34,527 bases of DNA from an uncultured Blautia sp. (lineage in GTDB: Bacteria; Bacillota; Clostridia; Lachnospirales; Lachnospiraceae), in NCBI GenBank assembly GCA_945864225.1, contig CAMBAL010000025.1, forward strand, positions 1 to 34,527, given 5' to 3'. Both the position numbers and the translations under genes were made by a program. The notes beneath the pieces are model-generated. The model worked only from the letters and a program-made list of their open reading frames with translations, had not been told where the DNA came from and did not search any database. Positions 17,046-24,530 of this stretch are shown piece after piece; position 1 is the stretch's first letter, and the number at the start of each line of letters is the position of its first letter.

Positions 17046-17480
17046 TTACTCTTCTGTCTCCATCTGAGCAATTCTGTTCATATGTCGTTCTGCTCCGGAG
17101 AATGGAGTATTCAGAAATGTATCAACAATCTTTACAGCGAGTCCCGTTCCTACTACTCTGCCGCCAAGAGCCAGCACATTGGCATCGTTGTGAAGCCTTG
17201 TTGCTTCTGCACAGAAACAGTCTGTACACAGAGCTGCCCGAATGCCTTTAAATTTATTTGCTGTAATGGAAATTCCGATTCCTGTTCCGCAGATCAGAAT
17301 TCCTTTTTCACATTCGCCGCTCAAAATAGATTTTGCAACTTTTTTTGCGTAAACCGGATAATCCACTGCATCCGTACTGTCACATCCGAAATCTTTATAC
17401 TCAAGACCTTTTTCATCTAAATATTTCTTAATCTCCAACTTTAATTCATAACCGCCATGATCACATCCAAGAGCTATCAT
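17046..17480 (-). CDS. rpiB: Ribose 5-phosphate isomerase B
   Basis: Isomerises ribose 5-phosphate and ribulose 5-phosphate in the pentose phosphate pathway; RpiB/LacAB family. The 144-residue protein has CDHGGYELK (6-14), the catalytic-cysteine loop CGTGIGISI (Cys64 onward), and RLHNDANVLALGGRVVG (about 95-111) with the phosphate-binding residues. ATG start with AGGAGG 8 bases upstream. A good promoter (17517-17544) lies just before it, so it may lead a two-gene unit with the deaminase, with possible readthrough from the threonylcarbamoyl-AMP synthase gene 71 bases upstream. In Bacillus, the ywlC-ywlF (rpiB) neighbourhood is similar. Confidence 0.95.
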   Translation of the reverse strand: MIALGCDHGGYELKLEIKKYLDEKGLEYKDFGCDSTDAVDYPVYAKKVAKSILSGECEKGILICGTGIGISITANKFKGIRAALCTDCFCAEATRLHNDANVLALGGRVVGTGLAVKIVDTFLNTPFSGAERHMNRIAQMETEE

Positions 17481-17516
17481 TTTTTATTCCTCCTACTATT
17501 CTTTCTTTATAAAATT

Positions 17517-17544
17517 ATTATAACAGGTGAACCATAAACTTCAA
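17517..17544 (-). promoter_or_regulatory. Promoter of rpiB-comEB
   Basis: TTGAAG (17539-17544) and TATAAT (17517-17522) on the minus strand, 16 bases apart; the -10 is extended (TGTTATAAT). Confidence 0.7.
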
Positions 17545-17551
17545 CCATTTC

Positions 17552-18610
17552 TCAACTCTCTGAAACGGAAATAATCTTATGACCTGCTGCTTTCAGCAGA
17601 CGGTTCATGATTGCCTGTCCGATTCTCGGTGTAAAAAAAGCTTCTGAATAAATGGCATCTACCTGACAATGATCAAATTCCCGCAGGACTTCAAAGAGAT
17701 GGTGCCCGATGGAATCCTCATCCTCACGGCTTCCGATGCTTTTCACAATTCCCAGCGGATACTTCTCCCTGGTTTCATCTGTGGCAATGATTCCCACCTG
17801 TGTTCCTCTGTCAACTGCCTCGGCCGCAAATGTATTGATCGCACGAATCACCGCATCCATCTCACCTTCCACAATGGTAAGGTCTGCTTTTGGTGCATAA
17901 TGACGGTATTTCATTCCGGGAGCCTTCGGCTTCACATTGCTGTCTGTGATCAGAAGGCCTCTGTCCATCTGAACTTCTCCCAGAACCTCCTTTATCATAT
18001 CCAGCGAAATATACCCCGGTCTCAGAACTACCGGAATCTCTTCCGTAAAATCTACGATCGTAGACTCCAGCCCGATTCCCACCTGGCCGCCATCAATGAT
18101 CATATCAATTTCATCTCCAAGATCTTCGATCACATGCTCTGCCATTGTCGGGCTAGGGCGTCCTGACGTATTCGCACTCGGTGCTGCCACAAAGCCGCCG
18201 GCTGCCCGGATCAGTTCCTGGGCAATCCTGTCACTGGGGAAACGCACCGCCACACTGTCCAGTCCTCCGGTCGTCTCTTTCGGCACGACCGCCGCTCTGG
18301 GCAGAATCATCGTCAGCGGTCCCGGCCAGTATTTCTGTGCCAGAAGCTTCGCCTTTTCCGGAATTTCCGCCGCTATTTCCGATAACTTTCCCATTTCTGC
18401 GATATGCACGATCAGAGGATTATCAGACGGCCTTCCCTTGGCCGCATAGATTTTCATCGAGGCCTCCGGATCCAGTGCATTGCCGCCAAGTCCATATACG
18501 GTCTCTGTCGGAAAAGCAACCAGTCCTCCTTCTTTTAAAATCGTACCGGCTTTTCGTATTGCCTCTATATTTAAATTGTCTGCCGACATTTTTACAATCT
18601 CTGCCCTCAT
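17552..18610 (-). CDS. tsaC: Threonylcarbamoyl-AMP synthase (Sua5/YwlC type)
   Basis: Makes threonylcarbamoyl-AMP from threonine, bicarbonate and ATP, the first step of t6A modification at position 37 of ANN-decoding tRNAs. The 352-residue protein is the long Sua5 form. It has a YrdC domain (about 10-210) with KEGGLVAFPTETVYGLGG (27-44), KGRPSDNPL (59-67) and SANTSGRPSPT, and then a C-terminal Sua5 domain that follows the linker KAPGMKYRHYAPKA. Two ATGs are possible (18610 and residue 8); the first has AAAGGA upstream. It is divergent from oppA across a 343-base gap and lies 71 bases before rpiB. Confidence 0.94.
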   Translation of the reverse strand: MRAEIVKMSADNLNIEAIRKAGTILKEGGLVAFPTETVYGLGGNALDPEASMKIYAAKGRPSDNPLIVHIAEMGKLSEIAAEIPEKAKLLAQKYWPGPLTMILPRAAVVPKETTGGLDSVAVRFPSDRIAQELIRAAGGFVAAPSANTSGRPSPTMAEHVIEDLGDEIDMIIDGGQVGIGLESTIVDFTEEIPVVLRPGYISLDMIKEVLGEVQMDRGLLITDSNVKPKAPGMKYRHYAPKADLTIVEGEMDAVIRAINTFAAEAVDRGTQVGIIATDETREKYPLGIVKSIGSREDEDSIGHHLFEVLREFDHCQVDAIYSEAFFTPRIGQAIMNRLLKAAGHKIISVSES

Positions 18611-18953
18611 TTGTCTGCGCGTCCTTTCCTTTTCCTGCAGTGTAAACAGGAAACCAGCTGTATCAATAAATCTCTTTGCTGGTAGTTCCCATTTTCCTGC
18701 ACAGATTGCTGTTTTTTATAATAACACAAAACTTTCCCAATTGGAAGACTCAGCAAAGTCCACGAAACTATTCCGAAAAGGCGAATCATCTTTTGTGGAA
18801 ATTGTGTGTAAAAAATTGTGATTTTTTGCAAATTGTTTCTACACTTCTACGTGCTAATATGCTATATTCTTAAAAGAGCGCAAAGGAGCCTCAATAAAGT
18901 TCTTTTTGCGTTTTTTATTTTTACAACTGAATATGATGAAGGAGGAAATAATT
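18611..18953. other. Divergent intergenic region between tsaC and oppA
   Basis: This 343-base region carries the oppA control region. Three copies of AAATTGTG/T (18799-18806, 18813-18820, 18830-18837) lie before a weak promoter, TTGTTT (18833-18838) and TAATAT (18855-18860) 16 bases apart, with TATATT at 18863-18868 as an alternative -10. A terminator-like leader hairpin follows (18879-18924). Minus-strand TATTAT near 18717-18722 could serve tsaC. No reading frame is credible. Confidence 0.45.
18879..18924 (+). terminator. Terminator-like hairpin in the oppA leader
   Basis: CGCAAAGG (18879-18886) pairs with CTTTTTGCG (18902-18910) and is followed by a T-rich run before the oppA ribosome site. 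The stem has two G-U pairs and a 16-base loop, so it is moderate; it may attenuate the operon. Confidence 0.4.
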
Positions 18954-20597
18954 ATGAGAAAAACAAAAGCAGCAGTTTCACTTCTCACTGTTTCCGCTCT
19001 TGTTCTCGGACTTACCAGTTTCAACACAACAGTCTTTGCTGAAACCGGCACTTCCGACCTGAACATCATGCTGGAAACTCCGGTAGAATCCCTCGACCCT
19101 CAGCAGGCTACAGACGGAACTTCTTTCGAAGTCATCGCTGACTATACTGACGGTCTGATGCAGATGGATGCAGATGGACAGGCAGTTCCCGCAATCGCAG
19201 AAAGCTATGACCTTTCTGAAGACGGACTTACCTACACCCTCCATTTACGCGACGCATCCTGGAGCAATGGAGATCCTGTCACAGCAGCAGACTTTGTCTA
19301 TGCATGGCAGAGAGCAGTTGATCCGGAAATCGCTTCTGAGTATTCCTACATGTTAAGCGATATCGGTCAGGTCGTAAATGCAGCAGAAATCATCGCCGGT
19401 GAAAAAGACAAGAGCGAACTCGGCGTTACCGCAGTTGATGACAAGACTCTGGAAGTTCAGCTGAACGTACCTGTCAGCTATTTCCTGTCCCTGATGTATT
19501 TGCCGACATTCTATCCGGTAAATCAGGCATTCTACGAATCCGTAGGTGATACTTTCGGAACCAGCCCGGAAACCGTACTTTCCAACGGTGCTTTTACTCT
19601 GGATACATACGAACCGGCTGCAACCGCTTTCCACCTTACCAAGAATGAAGACTACTGGGATGCAGACAGAATTCAGCTTCCAGGACTGAACTATCAGGTA
19701 ATCCAGGATTCTCAGCAGGCTCTCATGAGCTATCAGACAGGTGCTCTTGACACCACTCTGGTAAACGGCGAGCAGGTTGATCAGGTAAAGGACGACCCTG
19801 AATTCCAGACCATCGGTGCCGGATATCTGTGGTACGTAAGCCCAAACATTGATGCTGTTCCGGAACTTGCAAACCTCAACATCCGTCTTGCCATGACTCA
19901 CGCGATCAACCGTGAAGCCATCACAGACGATGTATTAAAAGATGGTTCTATCCCGACCTACACTGCAGTTCCAATGCAGTTTGCAGCCGGTCCTGACGGA
20001 TCTGACTTCTCTGAAGACCAGACCAAATACTCCGATGTCTGCGCATATGACGCTGACAAAGCCGCTGAACTCTGGGCAGCAGGTCTTGAAGAGCTTGGAA
20101 TCTCTGAACTGACACTGGATATGATCGTAGATGCAGATGACGCTCCGCAGAAGGTTGCACAGGTTCTGAAAGAACAGTGGGAAACTACTCTTCCGGGACT
20201 TACCGTAAATCTTACCATCGAGCCGAAGAAACAGCGTGTACAGGATATGCAGGACGGCAACTTTGAAGCAGCACTTACCCGTTGGGGACCGGACTACGCT
20301 GACCCGATGACCTATCTTGGCATGTGGATCACAGGCAACTCCAACAACTACGGTCTGTGGAGCAACGCAGATTACGATGCAATCATCGCTGAATGTACAA
20401 CCGGAGACCTCTGCACAAACGCAGAAGGACGCTGGGCAAGACTGTACGATGCAGAAAAAATCGTTATGGATGATGCAGTAATCTTCCCGCTTTACACTCA
20501 GGCAAATGCAGAAATGCTGTCTTCCAAGGTTACCGGAATCGAATTCCATCCGGTTGCCCTGAACCGCGTTTACAAAAACGCAGCAAAGACAGAGTAA
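18954..20597 (+). CDS. oppA: Oligopeptide ABC transporter substrate-binding protein
   Basis: Extracellular peptide-binding component of an Opp system (SBP family 5). The 547-residue protein starts at ATG 18954 (GAAGGAGG upstream) with a signal peptide: MRKTK, a hydrophobic core, then VFA-ET at residues 27-31 as a signal peptidase I site. No lipobox cysteine is present, which is unusual for a Gram-positive binding protein. SBP hallmarks are SLDPQQATDG, an AESYDLSEDGLTYTLHLR strand pair and the SNGDPVTAADFVYAWQRAVDP motif (described by its first and last residues here: SNGD to AVDP, about 102-121). It is the first gene of the opp operon; hairpins follow it, so its mRNA is probably the most abundant. 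Frames opening at 18906 start without a ribosome site. Confidence 0.95.
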   Translation: MRKTKAAVSLLTVSALVLGLTSFNTTVFAETGTSDLNIMLETPVESLDPQQATDGTSFEVIADYTDGLMQMDADGQAVPAIAESYDLSEDGLTYTLHLRDASWSNGDPVTAADFVYAWQRAVDPEIASEYSYMLSDIGQVVNAAEIIAGEKDKSELGVTAVDDKTLEVQLNVPVSYFLSLMYLPTFYPVNQAFYESVGDTFGTSPETVLSNGAFTLDTYEPAATAFHLTKNEDYWDADRIQLPGLNYQVIQDSQQALMSYQTGALDTTLVNGEQVDQVKDDPEFQTIGAGYLWYVSPNIDAVPELANLNIRLAMTHAINREAITDDVLKDGSIPTYTAVPMQFAAGPDGSDFSEDQTKYSDVCAYDADKAAELWAAGLEELGISELTLDMIVDADDAPQKVAQVLKEQWETTLPGLTVNLTIEPKKQRVQDMQDGNFEAALTRWGPDYADPMTYLGMWITGNSNNYGLWSNADYDAIIAECTTGDLCTNAEGRWARLYDAEKIVMDDAVIFPLYTQANAEMLSSKVTGIEFHPVALNRVYKNAAKTE

Positions 20598-20605
20598 AGG
20601 TTACT

Positions 20606-20629
20606 GTTCACCGGGTATATCCGGCGAAC
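20606..20629 (+). other. Small hairpin after the oppA stop codon
   Basis: GTTCACCGG and CCGGCGAAC form a 9-bp stem with one A-C mismatch and a 6-base loop, just after oppA. It probably stabilises the oppA 3' end together with the stronger hairpin at 20667-20696. Confidence 0.5.
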
Positions 20630-20666
20630 AATAACGAATAAATCACTGACGGACATTTTAAGTTCT

Positions 20667-20700
20667 GGCCGCACTAAGGAGCGCTTTAGTGCGGCCTTTT
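20667..20700 (+). terminator. Intercistronic terminator-like hairpin between oppA and oppB
   Basis: GGCCGCACTAA and TTTAGTGCGGCC form an 11-bp G-C-rich stem followed by four T residues, 21 bases before the oppB start. Such partial terminators commonly raise the amount of binding protein over permease. Confidence 0.75.
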
Positions 20701-20721
20701 AAATAAACGAGGAGGATAAAA

Positions 20722-21657
20722 GTGAAAAAATATACAGTCAAACGATTGCTGACTTCTCTTTTTACGCTCCTGGCCATCCTGCTGATTCTTTTTATCCTGA
20801 TGCAGTTAATGCCAGGTTCTCCCTTTAACGATGAAAAACTGAATGAGGCACAGAAAGCCTCCCTTTATGCCAAATATGGTCTGGATGACCCCATTGTTAT
20901 ACAGTTTTTCCGTTATGTGGGAAATATGCTCCATGGAGATCTGGGTGTCAGCTACAAAATATCCAAGAATACCCCTATTTCCCAGATGCTGGAAACACGA
21001 CTTCCTGTATCCATTTTTATCGGCGGCTTCGCCGTTTTCATCGGTGCAGTCCTTGGTCTGATCCTCGGACTTATCGCAGCACTGAAACATGACACGATTT
21101 TTGATTCACTTGCAACTATCATTTCCGTTATCGGTGTTTCCGTACCTTCCTATGTATTCGCACTGATGCTCAGCTATTCTCTGGGCTTCCGCATGCAGTG
21201 GTTCCCGATGCTGTATAACGCACAGAATTCCTTTCATTCCAGTGTACTCCCCAGTATCTCCCTTTCCATGTTCACCATGGCATCCATTGCACGTTTTACC
21301 AGAAGTGAAATGCTGGAGGTTCTGGACAGCGATTATATGCTTCTCGCAGAGAGCAAAGGAATATCCGGAGCATCCCTGATTTTCCGTCACGCTCTCCGTA
21401 ATGCACTGATCCCGATCATCACGGTACTTGCTCCGCTGATCGTCGATCTGATGACTGGATCCCTGGTAGTCGAAAAAATCTTTGCTATCCCCGGTGTGGG
21501 AAGCCTTCTGGTAAATGCCATCCAGTCCAACGACTATAATGTGGTCATTTCCCTGAGTTTCATTTATTCTGCAATGTATATCGGTATTATGCTGGTAGTG
21601 GATATCCTCTACGGTATCATCGACCCGCGTATCCGCCTGGCAAAGAAAGGAGACTGA
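20722..21657 (+). CDS. oppB: Oligopeptide ABC transporter permease OppB
   Basis: Inner-membrane channel subunit of the Opp transporter. The 311-residue protein has a first helix (about 10-30) after KRLLTS, a long extracellular segment with the family LPGSPFNDEKL-like stretch, and five further helices. The EAA loop for ATPase contact is near LAESKGISGASLIFRHALRNAL, which starts at about residue 208. The C-terminal segment ends in ILYGIIDPRIRL, as in complete OppB proteins. The start is GTG (20722) with GGAGG upstream. oppC begins 4 bases after its stop codon. The gene appears intact, unlike oppC. Confidence 0.95.
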   Translation: MKKYTVKRLLTSLFTLLAILLILFILMQLMPGSPFNDEKLNEAQKASLYAKYGLDDPIVIQFFRYVGNMLHGDLGVSYKISKNTPISQMLETRLPVSIFIGGFAVFIGAVLGLILGLIAALKHDTIFDSLATIISVIGVSVPSYVFALMLSYSLGFRMQWFPMLYNAQNSFHSSVLPSISLSMFTMASIARFTRSEMLEVLDSDYMLLAESKGISGASLIFRHALRNALIPIITVLAPLIVDLMTGSLVVEKIFAIPGVGSLLVNAIQSNDYNVVISLSFIYSAMYIGIMLVVDILYGIIDPRIRLAKKGD

Positions 21658-21661
21658 GCGC

Positions 21662-22645
21662 ATGAAAGAAACAGCAACTGTCGGTACAGCAGCCGCTTAT
21701 GTCCCTGTTGACGCCGATTTCAAACTGAAAGACAATGCCGGTGATATCACCATCGACACCAACTTTGCTTCCCAGAGTTTCTGGAAAGATGTATTTATCC
21801 GCTATTTCCGCAAAACAAGCGCCGTCATCGGTCTGATTCTCATTATCCTCATCAGCATCATGGCTGTTGTCGGTCCGGGAATGAATGACTATACCTATTC
21901 CGGTCAGGAACTCAGTCAGAAGAATTTTGCACCAAGAGTCAAATGGCTGGAAAAATTCGGAATCATGGATGGTTCCGAAACGATGAAGACCACCACCGGA
22001 TCCATGGAAATCAATTATTACAAAGACAAAGGCCTGGATGACCTCTACTACTGGTTCGGAAGCGACAATTTCGGACGTGACATCTGGACCCGTACCTGGT
22101 CAGGCGCCAGAGTTTCCCTGATCATTGCCATTGCCGCAGCGATCATCGACATGCTCATTGGTATGAGTTATGGTCTGATCTCCGGCTATTTCGGCGGAAA
22201 AGTCGATATGATCATGCAGCGAATCCTGGAGATTGCCAATGGTATACCAAGACTTGTGATTGTTACACTGCTGCTTTTGATTCTCCAACCCGGTATGCTG
22301 ACCATCATCTTCGCCCTGATGCTGACCGAATGGGTGGGAATGAGCCGCATTGCCCGTGCGGAAATGCTGAAGCTCAAAGAGCAGGAATTTGTCCTTGCAT
22401 CCCGTACGCTGGGTGCCGGAAGCTTCTTTATCATCTTTAAGGAAGTTCTTCCGAACATCATCGGACCAATCATTACGCAGGTAATGTTCTCCATTCCTAC
22501 TGCAATATTTACAGAAGCATTTTTAAGCTTCGTCGGACTTGGAATCCCGGTTCCGCAGTGTTCCTTAGGCTCTCTGATTTCCGAAGGATTCAACAGCTTC
22601 ACCACCCATCCGTATCAGATCATTCCTCCCATATCGAACGAATGA
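21662..22645 (+). CDS. oppC: Oligopeptide ABC transporter permease OppC, C-terminally truncated
   Basis: Second channel subunit. The 327-residue frame has an N-terminal cytoplasmic segment, a first helix (about 53-71), a long extracellular domain, the FGSDNFGRDIWTRTW motif (about 132-146), several helices, and the EAA loop ASRTLGAGSFFIIFKEVLPN (about 244-263). Ordinary OppC proteins continue after HPYQIIPP with a last membrane helix and a DALDPK-type tail, about 25-30 residues. Here, after Pro323, only Ile-Ser-Asn-Glu follows before the stop. Immediately afterwards, a different frame reads like the end of OppD. The likely cause is a deletion that fused oppC to the end of oppD. Without the last helix the permease may not work. 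ATG start with AAAGGAG. Confidence 0.9.
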   Translation: MKETATVGTAAAYVPVDADFKLKDNAGDITIDTNFASQSFWKDVFIRYFRKTSAVIGLILIILISIMAVVGPGMNDYTYSGQELSQKNFAPRVKWLEKFGIMDGSETMKTTTGSMEINYYKDKGLDDLYYWFGSDNFGRDIWTRTWSGARVSLIIAIAAAIIDMLIGMSYGLISGYFGGKVDMIMQRILEIANGIPRLVIVTLLLLILQPGMLTIIFALMLTEWVGMSRIARAEMLKLKEQEFVLASRTLGAGSFFIIFKEVLPNIIGPIITQVMFSIPTAIFTEAFLSFVGLGIPVPQCSLGSLISEGFNSFTTHPYQIIPPISNE

Positions 22646-22680
22646 AAAAGGAGGCGCAGAGAAATGGCAGCGAATTATAA
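22630..22680 (+). pseudogene. oppD: Remnant of the oppD C-terminus
   Basis: In the frame ending at the TAA 22678-22680 the sequence reads HIERMKKEAQRNGSEL and stop. This resembles the charged tail of Firmicute OppD proteins. It overlaps the oppF start by 17 bases, as an intact oppD-oppF junction would. No other part of oppD is present in the window. The call is inference from gene order and the tail sequence; the true left limit is the deletion point near 22627-22635. Confidence 0.55.
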
Positions 22681-23602
22681 TGCAGCGCCGATTTTAACAA
22701 TAGAAGGGCTGAAACAGTATTTCAAAGTAAGTAAGAACTACACGGTAAAAGCCGTAGACAATGTTTCCTTTAAAATCTACCCCGGCGAAACATACGGCCT
22801 TGTCGGAGAATCCGGTTCCGGCAAGTCTACCATCGGGCGAAGTGTCATCCGCCTTTATGATCCTACAGAAGGCAAAATCCTTTTCAACGGAATGGATATC
22901 AGCAAAAAAATATCCAAAGCAGATAACAATCGCCTGAGAACTCAGATGCAGATGATTTTCCAGGATCCCATGGCCTCCCTGAATCCCCGCAAAAAGGTCG
23001 AGGATATCATCGGAGAGGGTCTGGACATCCACCATATGTATAAAACCCGTGCAGAACGCAAACAGAAGATTGAAGCCATTCTGGCAAAGGTCGGACTTGC
23101 ACCGGAACATGCATCCCGCTATCCTCACCAGTTTTCGGGCGGCCAGAGGCAGCGTGTCGGCATTGCCCGTGCTCTGATCATGAATCCCAAGCTTATCATC
23201 GCAGATGAATGTATCTCCGCTCTGGATGTTTCTATCCAGGCTCAGGTCGTCAATCTGATGAAAGATATCCAGGAAGAAACAGGTGCCGCGTATCTTTTCA
23301 TCGCCCATGACCTGTCCATGGTCAAATATATCTCTGACCGGATCGGTGTTCTCCATCTGGGACACCTTCTGGAAACCGGAACTACAGAAGAAATCTTCGA
23401 GAATCCTGTACATCCCTATACCAGAAGCCTTCTCTCTGCCATTCCTTCCCCGAATCCGATTCTGGAGAAGAACCGCACAGCAGAGACCTACGACTATAAA
23501 TCTTCTGGTCTGGATTACAATAAAGGAACTGACCACCTGGTATCCGGTACCCACTATGTGAAATGTACCGATGAAGAATTTGAACGATTTCTGAAGCGCT
23601 GA
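22664..23602 (+). CDS. oppF: Oligopeptide ABC transporter ATP-binding protein OppF
   Basis: Cytoplasmic ATPase of the Opp transporter. The 312-residue protein has Walker A GESGSGKST (about 49-57), the Q-loop MIFQDPMASLNPRK, the ABC signature FSGGQRQRVGIARAL (about 157-171), Walker B LIIADECISALD (about 178-189) and the switch histidine in FIAHDLSMV. It ends with the oligopeptide HPYTRSLLSAIP motif and a family-specific tail. Opp normally has two different ATPases (OppD and OppF); here only OppF remains. The ATG is preceded by AAAGGAGG within the former oppD end. The gene ends at a strong terminator. Confidence 0.95.
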   Translation: MAANYNAAPILTIEGLKQYFKVSKNYTVKAVDNVSFKIYPGETYGLVGESGSGKSTIGRSVIRLYDPTEGKILFNGMDISKKISKADNNRLRTQMQMIFQDPMASLNPRKKVEDIIGEGLDIHHMYKTRAERKQKIEAILAKVGLAPEHASRYPHQFSGGQRQRVGIARALIMNPKLIIADECISALDVSIQAQVVNLMKDIQEETGAAYLFIAHDLSMVKYISDRIGVLHLGHLLETGTTEEIFENPVHPYTRSLLSAIPSPNPILEKNRTAETYDYKSSGLDYNKGTDHLVSGTHYVKCTDEEFERFLKR

Positions 23603-23638
23603 GAAAATACACATAGCTATTTCCCCGCAGCAAAGCAC

Positions 23639-23685
23639 AAAACACCCCACAGCAAACCTTACGGATATCTGCTGCGGGGTGTTTT
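23639..23685. terminator. Bidirectional terminator between oppF and the HD-domain gene
   Basis: AAAACACCCCACAGCA and TGCTGCGGGGTGTTTT form a 16-bp stem with one mismatch. A second segment, CCCCGCAGCA (23623-23632), is a perfect match to the same right arm, so two alternative stems are possible. Confidence 0.85.
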
Positions 23686-23688
23686 CAT

Positions 23689-24270
23689 TTACTGCCGGAT
23701 ATAAATTCCCTGCTCCTCGATCCAGTCTTCCAGATCCTGCAGGCCATCCTGTGCCCAGGTCTCCGACATCTGAAACTCTTCCGGATAAAACATATCTCTG
23801 GCAATCGTTTTTCCGGTTTCTGTCCGGAAAATCTTTTTGACACTGGCTTTGATACTTTCCTCATCAAGTCCGTCTTCAAAATAATTCACCAGAAAATCTG
23901 CCTCTACCAGAATCTGATAGTCCAGACCATCGATATCCGTATAAGTATGATGATGTCCGACCAGATACGCAACTCTCTCGATCACATCCGGAGCAAATCC
24001 AAGTCCTTTCAGCATTTCTTCCGCATAAGCCGGTCCTTCCTGTTCCTGAAGCTTTCCATTGCAGTTCCCGTATTTCTCCATAGCCGGACGGATTCCGATA
24101 TCATGGACAAGTGCGGCTGCTTCCAGAATATACTGTGTTTTTTCATCCAGATGCTCTTCCTGACCAATCAGCCGTGCAAAATTATGTACTTTGGTAAAAT
24201 GCTGGATTCTTTTCGCGTCACCCTTGTCAAACGCGATCATTTTCTTATAAAGTTCATTCATTCGACTCAT
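23689..24270 (-). CDS. HD-domain phosphohydrolase family protein
   Basis: A 193-residue metal-dependent HD-superfamily protein of the small stand-alone type. Metal ligands are visible as His29 (HNFAR), the core pair in AALVHDIGIRP (about 52-62), and His-rich LVGHHHTYTDIDGLDYQ (about 102-118). A later Asp (VEADFLVNYF, about 122-131) completes the set. Substrate is unknown; related proteins act on nucleotides or phosphorylated small molecules. ATG start with GGAGG. It converges with oppF on a shared terminator. A nearby promoter was not identified with confidence. Confidence 0.88.
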   Translation of the reverse strand: MSRMNELYKKMIAFDKGDAKRIQHFTKVHNFARLIGQEEHLDEKTQYILEAAALVHDIGIRPAMEKYGNCNGKLQEQEGPAYAEEMLKGLGFAPDVIERVAYLVGHHHTYTDIDGLDYQILVEADFLVNYFEDGLDEESIKASVKKIFRTETGKTIARDMFYPEEFQMSETWAQDGLQDLEDWIEEQGIYIRQ

Positions 24271-24404
24271 AATATCATTTCCTCCTTATGCATGAAACAC
24301 TCCCTCACAGCCCGTACACCGATTCGCGAAAAACGAAATCCCCATCTTCGATATACTGACAAATCACACAGAGTTTTCTATCTGTACATTCCTTCCAGTA
24401 ACAC

Positions 24405-24452
24405 AAAAGCGGACCAAAAGAGCATCATTCAGACGTCTTTGTCCGCTTTTTT
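24405..24452. terminator. Intrinsic terminator
   Basis: AAAAGCGGAC and GTCCGCTTTT form a 10-bp stem, extended by AAA/TTT after a bulge. The T run (six) is on the plus side; on the minus side there are four T. It lies about 80 bases after the stop of the 24531-26774 membrane gene and is probably its terminator. Confidence 0.7.
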
Positions 24453-24530
24453 ATGAGAATACTATAACATTTTCTAATGTTTTCTGTCAATCATTCTGCA
24501 TGATTTCCTATAACAGCTGTATGCCTTCTC

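Noticed and set aside
18780-18860. CodY-type operator before oppA
   Set aside because: No match to AATTTTCNGAAAATT good enough to support it.
22694-23650. Minus-strand open frame opposite oppF
   Set aside because: Overlaps the conserved ATPase motifs of oppF and has no credible start.
24305-24406. 33-codon minus-strand frame with four Cys (CxxC near its middle) upstream of the HD gene
   Set aside because: Only a TTG start, no ribosome site, and it overlaps the base of a terminator; perhaps a gene remnant.
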